DNA of 64,000 nucleotides from Mycobacterium sp. GA-2829. Lineage in GTDB: Bacteria; Actinomycetota; Actinomycetes; Mycobacteriales; Mycobacteriaceae. Positions 58,779 to 64,000 of this stretch are shown here, in pieces. The stretch is from NCBI RefSeq assembly GCF_001499965.1, contig NZ_LQIT01000067.1, forward strand, positions 124,001 through 188,000. The letters are read 5' to 3'. Below the pieces are notes generated by a model. The model was given only the letters and a program-made list of their open reading frames with translations, searched no databases and was not told where the DNA came from. Numbering within the stretch: position 1 is the first letter of the stretch; every line of letters begins with the position of its first letter. A program made the translations under genes and the position numbers.

Positions 58779-59398
58779 TCAGGGCAGCAGGCGCAGCGCC
58801 GCGTCGACCGCGAGCGCCGGGACGTCGAGCGTCTTGGACGCCAGATCGTGGCGCGCGCCGGTGATCTCGACGAGTTCCGTCGGACCGCTGACCAGTGCCG
58901 CCGCCGCGGCGAGTTCGTCGATACCGCCGAATGGGTCGGCGGTGCCGTGGGTGAACACCGTCGGCACGCCGATCCGCGGTAGGTGTTCGGTGCGTGCGCG
59001 TTCGGGCTTGCCGGGTGGGTGCAGCGGATAGGAGAACAACGTCAGCGCGTCCACGGCGAGCCCGTCGGCGACGGCCATCGAGGTCATGCGACCGCCGTAG
59101 GAGTGTCCGCCTGCCAGCACCGGCCCGTCGGCCAGACCGCGCGCCGTCGCGACCGCCTCGGCCACCCCGGCCTGGTCGGTGGCCGCTGAACCCGACGGTG
59201 GCCCCTTGGGCCTGCGACGCCGGTAGGGCAGGTTGTAGCGGATCGCCAGCCAGCCGCGGGCGGCCCACTCGTCGCAGATCCGGACCAGCAGCGGGGACTC
59301 CCGGTTGCCGCCGGCCCCGTGGGTCAGCACGACCGCGCCCGCCGGGGAGCCCTGCGGATGATGGAGCACCCCGGCGATGTCCGCCAGCTCCTGACGGC

Positions 59399-59402
<4 letters not shown>
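58779..59402 (-). CDS. Alpha/beta hydrolase, dienelactone-hydrolase-like (Rv0421c-like)
   Basis: 207 residues (Rv0421c is about 209). Alpha/beta-hydrolase fold with oxyanion region LTHGAGGNRESP, nucleophile elbow GGHSYGG (Ser), acid in HGTADPFGG and His in ITGARHDLASK. Cytosolic, no signal peptide. GTG 59402 forms a GTGA overlap with the thiD stop, so it is co-translated with thiamine genes, as in M. tuberculosis. Role in thiamine metabolism is not established. Confidence 0.9.
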
Positions 59403-61920
<2,518 letters not shown>

Positions 61921-61921
61921 T

Positions 61922-61940
61922 CGCTGGGTGTATCCCAGCG
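61922..61940. other. Hairpin upstream of the thiC riboswitch
   Basis: CGCTGGG-TGTAT-CCCAGCG is a perfect seven-base-pair stem with a five-base loop. It sits in the thiC leader or its promoter region, next to the 5' end of the aptamer. No T run follows in either direction. It could be an added leader helix or a binding site. Confidence 0.55.
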
Positions 61941-62007
61941 CTGATCAACCTAGCGCAGCCGGCTGGCCCCGGCCAGACGTCGCGCCTGCGCGTTTAGTCG
62001 CGATGTT

Positions 62008-62036
62008 TTATATAGCTAACATATGTGTATTACCGA
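62008..62036 (+). promoter_or_regulatory. AT-rich putative promoter/operator of the MFS gene
   Basis: TTTATATAGCTAACATATG (about 62007-62025) is the most AT-rich stretch of the region. TATAGC and TAACAT are possible -10 boxes, and ATAT-AGCTAAC-ATAT is a short symmetric element of the kind bound by MarR or TetR repressors. The start codon is about 60 bases downstream. Confidence 0.4.
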
Positions 62037-62082
62037 TTGCGCAGCGTCGCGCCGCGCTCGCTCCGATACGAAATGAATCCCG

Positions 62083-63864
62083 ATGACGACTGAACTCGGA
62101 CCGACTGCGGCACCGGTCGTGGCCGACCAGCAGGTCGCGGTGACAGAGACTTCCCGCCGCCGCATCCAGATGGATCACGACCACCCGTTCTACAAGTGGG
62201 TCGTGCTGTCCAACACCACGCTCGGCACCCTGCTGGCCACGATCAACGCCTCCATCGTGCTGATCTCGCTGCCCGCGATCTTCCGGGGCATCGGGCTCAA
62301 CCCGCTGGCGCCGGGCAACGTGAGTTATCTGCTTTGGATGCTCATGGGCTATCTCGTGGTGACCGCGGTGCTGGTGGTCCCGTTCGGCCGGCTCGGCGAC
62401 ATGCTCGGCCGCGTCCGCATCTACAACCTCGGCTTCGCGGTGTTCACCGTGGCCGCCGTCGCGCTGTCCTTCGATCCGTTCCACCTCGGCGGCGGCGCCG
62501 TCTCGCTGATCGCCTGGCGGGTGCTGCAGGGTGTCGGCGGGGCCATGCTGATGGCCTCTTCGTCGGCGATCCTCACCGACGCCTTCCCCGCCAATCAGCG
62601 CGGGATGGCGCTGGGCGTCAACATGGTGGCCGCCGTCGCGGGGTCGTTCCTCGGTCTGGTGATCGGCGGATTCCTGTCGGAGTGGAACTGGAAGGCGATC
62701 TTCTGGGTCGGTGTGCCGATCGGCATCCTCGGCACCGTCTGGAGCTACCGTTCGCTGCGCGAGCTCGGCGTGCGCACCCCGGGCCGGATCGACTGGGCGG
62801 GCACGCTGACGTTCGGAATCGGGCTGACGGTGCTGCTCATCGGCATCACCTACGGCATCCAGCCCTACGGCGCCTCCACCACCGGGTGGACAAGCCCATA
62901 TGTACTGGGCGCCATCGGGTCCGGGGTGCTGCTGCTGGTGGCGTTCTGCGTCATCGAACTGCGTGTCGCCCAGCCGATGGTGAACATCCGCCTGTTCCGG
63001 TCGGCGTCGTTCGGGATGGGCAACCTCGCGCGTTTGATGTCGTCGGTCGGCCGCGGCGGGCTGCAGTTCATGTTGATCATCTGGCTGCAGGGCATCTGGC
63101 TACCACTGCACGGCTTCAGCTTCGAGTCCACGCCGCTGTGGGCGGGCATCTACATGCTGCCGATGACCGCTGGGTTCCTCATCGCCGGACCGCTCGCCGG
63201 ATCGCTGTCCGACCGGTTCGGGGCCCGGCCGTTCACCGTCGGCGGCATGCTGCTGATGGCCGCGACGTTCGTCGCTCTCGTGTTGATCCCGGTGAATTTC
63301 GACTACTGGGTGTTCGCGCTGCTGGTTTTCCTCAACGGCCTCGGCGGCGGCATCTTCACCGCGCCCAACACCGCGGCGATCATGTCCAGCGTCCCGGCCG
63401 CCGAACGCGGCGCCGCCTCCGGGGTCCGGGCGACGTTCTTCAACGCCGGCTCGTCGCTGTCGATCGGCATCTTCTTCTCGCTGATGATCGTCGGGCTGGC
63501 CAACTCTCTGCCCGGTGCGATGAGCAGCGGTCTGCAGGCCCAGGGCGTCGCGGCCCCGATCGCCGATGACGTGGCCAACCTGCCGCCGGTCGGCAGCCTG
63601 TTCGCGGCGTTCCTCGGTTACAACCCGATCGCCGAACTGTTAGAGCCCTATCACGCCCTGCAGCAGCCCGGCGTCAACGTCGAGGTGCTCACCGGGAAGA
63701 CGTTCTTTCCGGAGCTGATCACCGGACCATTCCACAGCGGGCTGGTGGTGGTGTTCGTCGCAGCCGCGGTGATGATGTTGATCGGCGCGGCGGCCTCGTT
63801 GTTCAACGCGGGACGCTATGCCGACACGCCTGGCGCCGCGGAACAGGTCAGCCGCTCAGCCTGA
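62083..63864 (+). CDS. DHA2-family MFS exporter (14 TM)
   Basis: 593 residues with about 14 membrane helices. MFS motif A appears as GRLGDMLGRVR after helix 2. The N-terminal NTTLGTLLATINASIVLISLPAI is the DHA2 helix-1 signature, and GAASGVRATFFNAGSSLSIGIF is typical of EmrB/QacA-type pumps. A loop of about 80 residues before the last helix is longer than usual and contains NVEVLTGKTFFPELI. Likely proton-driven drug or lipid efflux; no regulator adjoins it in the window. ATG 62083. Confidence 0.92.
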   Translation: MTTELGPTAAPVVADQQVAVTETSRRRIQMDHDHPFYKWVVLSNTTLGTLLATINASIVLISLPAIFRGIGLNPLAPGNVSYLLWMLMGYLVVTAVLVVPFGRLGDMLGRVRIYNLGFAVFTVAAVALSFDPFHLGGGAVSLIAWRVLQGVGGAMLMASSSAILTDAFPANQRGMALGVNMVAAVAGSFLGLVIGGFLSEWNWKAIFWVGVPIGILGTVWSYRSLRELGVRTPGRIDWAGTLTFGIGLTVLLIGITYGIQPYGASTTGWTSPYVLGAIGSGVLLLVAFCVIELRVAQPMVNIRLFRSASFGMGNLARLMSSVGRGGLQFMLIIWLQGIWLPLHGFSFESTPLWAGIYMLPMTAGFLIAGPLAGSLSDRFGARPFTVGGMLLMAATFVALVLIPVNFDYWVFALLVFLNGLGGGIFTAPNTAAIMSSVPAAERGAASGVRATFFNAGSSLSIGIFFSLMIVGLANSLPGAMSSGLQAQGVAAPIADDVANLPPVGSLFAAFLGYNPIAELLEPYHALQQPGVNVEVLTGKTFFPELITGPFHSGLVVVFVAAAVMMLIGAAASLFNAGRYADTPGAAEQVSRSA

Positions 63865-63871
63865 TTGGTCG

Positions 63872-63891
63872 AACGACGAACACGTCGTTTT
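63872..63891 (+). terminator. Likely intrinsic terminator after the MFS gene
   Basis: AACGACG-AACA-CGTCGTT forms a seven-base-pair stem with a four-base loop, followed by TT then CCC. It begins eight bases after the MFS stop. The short T run makes it a modest terminator. Confidence 0.6.
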
Positions 63892-63919
63892 CCCACTATG
63901 TGGGACATTTTACAAATGT
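63892..63919. repeat. Two adjacent inverted repeats downstream of the MFS gene
   Basis: CCCAC-TAT-GTGGG (63892-63904) is followed directly by ACATTT-TAC-AAATGT (63905-63919). The second, AT-rich palindrome resembles a TetR/MarR-type operator and probably belongs to a gene beyond the window. Bases 63920-64000 show no gene. Confidence 0.55.
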
Positions 63920-64000
63920 GCATTTTTTGTTCGTTGAAACTGCACCGACCTACTTAGCGGTAATTTACTCTCCGGTAGGTTCCGCGGGATCGCCCGATCC

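Overview
The window is about 64 kb of GC-rich chromosomal DNA from a mycobacterium, most likely a fast-growing Mycolicibacterium-type species. The backbone follows the Mycobacterium tuberculosis order from Rv0406c to Rv0423c: metallo-beta-lactamase-like gene, fgd, pta-ackA, pknG-glnH-glnX, mutT3, thiE, thiO-thiS-thiG, lpqL, a small membrane protein, an alpha/beta hydrolase, thiD and thiC. No rRNA, tRNA, CRISPR array, insertion sequence or integrase was seen. The assignment rests on protein features read by eye and remembered gene order, not on a database search.

Layout. 1-2104: small membrane protein, MBL-fold hydrolase, fgd. 1983-8596 (minus): a four-gene cellulose-synthase-like envelope glycan operon (exosortase-like membrane protein, GT2, BcsB-like, GT-C-like protein) inserted between fgd and pta. 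8761-12032: pta-ackA. 12029-18851: a xylose island with two ROK regulators, xylose isomerase, and a lipoprotein/ATPase/permease importer, carrying two matching palindromic operators. 18855-23433 (minus): pknG-glnH-glnX. 23543-29205: mutT3, thiE and a TPP riboswitch ahead of thiO-thiS-thiG, then a frameshifted SGNH hydrolase gene and an ABC-2 exporter.

29284-46206 is the largest accessory block. Operon A (acyl-CoA dehydrogenase, class III CoA-transferase, hotdog hydratase, CitE-type lyase) has the gene content of bacterial itaconate/C5-dicarboxylate degradation. Three regulators follow (FCD-GntR, UTRA-GntR, IclR). Operon B encodes a TctCBA tripartite tricarboxylate transporter, an SDR lacking its catalytic Tyr, four tandem translationally coupled MmgE/PrpD paralogues and an AbrB-type membrane protein. 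I infer a regulated uptake and breakdown system for a C5 or branched di/tricarboxylate; the substrate is unproven.

46237-49230 is a second candidate system: a noncoding stretch with four inverted repeats, a strong promoter, then a secreted Asp-rich heptad-repeat protein, a small membrane protein with a WGVFSPNPP motif and an HTTM (vitamin K carboxylase-like) membrane protein. The trio resembles in architecture the SdpCAB toxin-maturation system of Bacillus. After it come two tandem LpqL-type aminopeptidases, an NCS2 permease and an APC permease (minus), a membrane protein, a regulator with two TetR domains, a DoxX-like protein, a Baeyer-Villiger monooxygenase, a proline-rich membrane protein, and the thiC-thiD-hydrolase operon (minus) behind a second TPP riboswitch. 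A DHA2-type MFS exporter closes the window, followed by a terminator-like hairpin and further inverted repeats.
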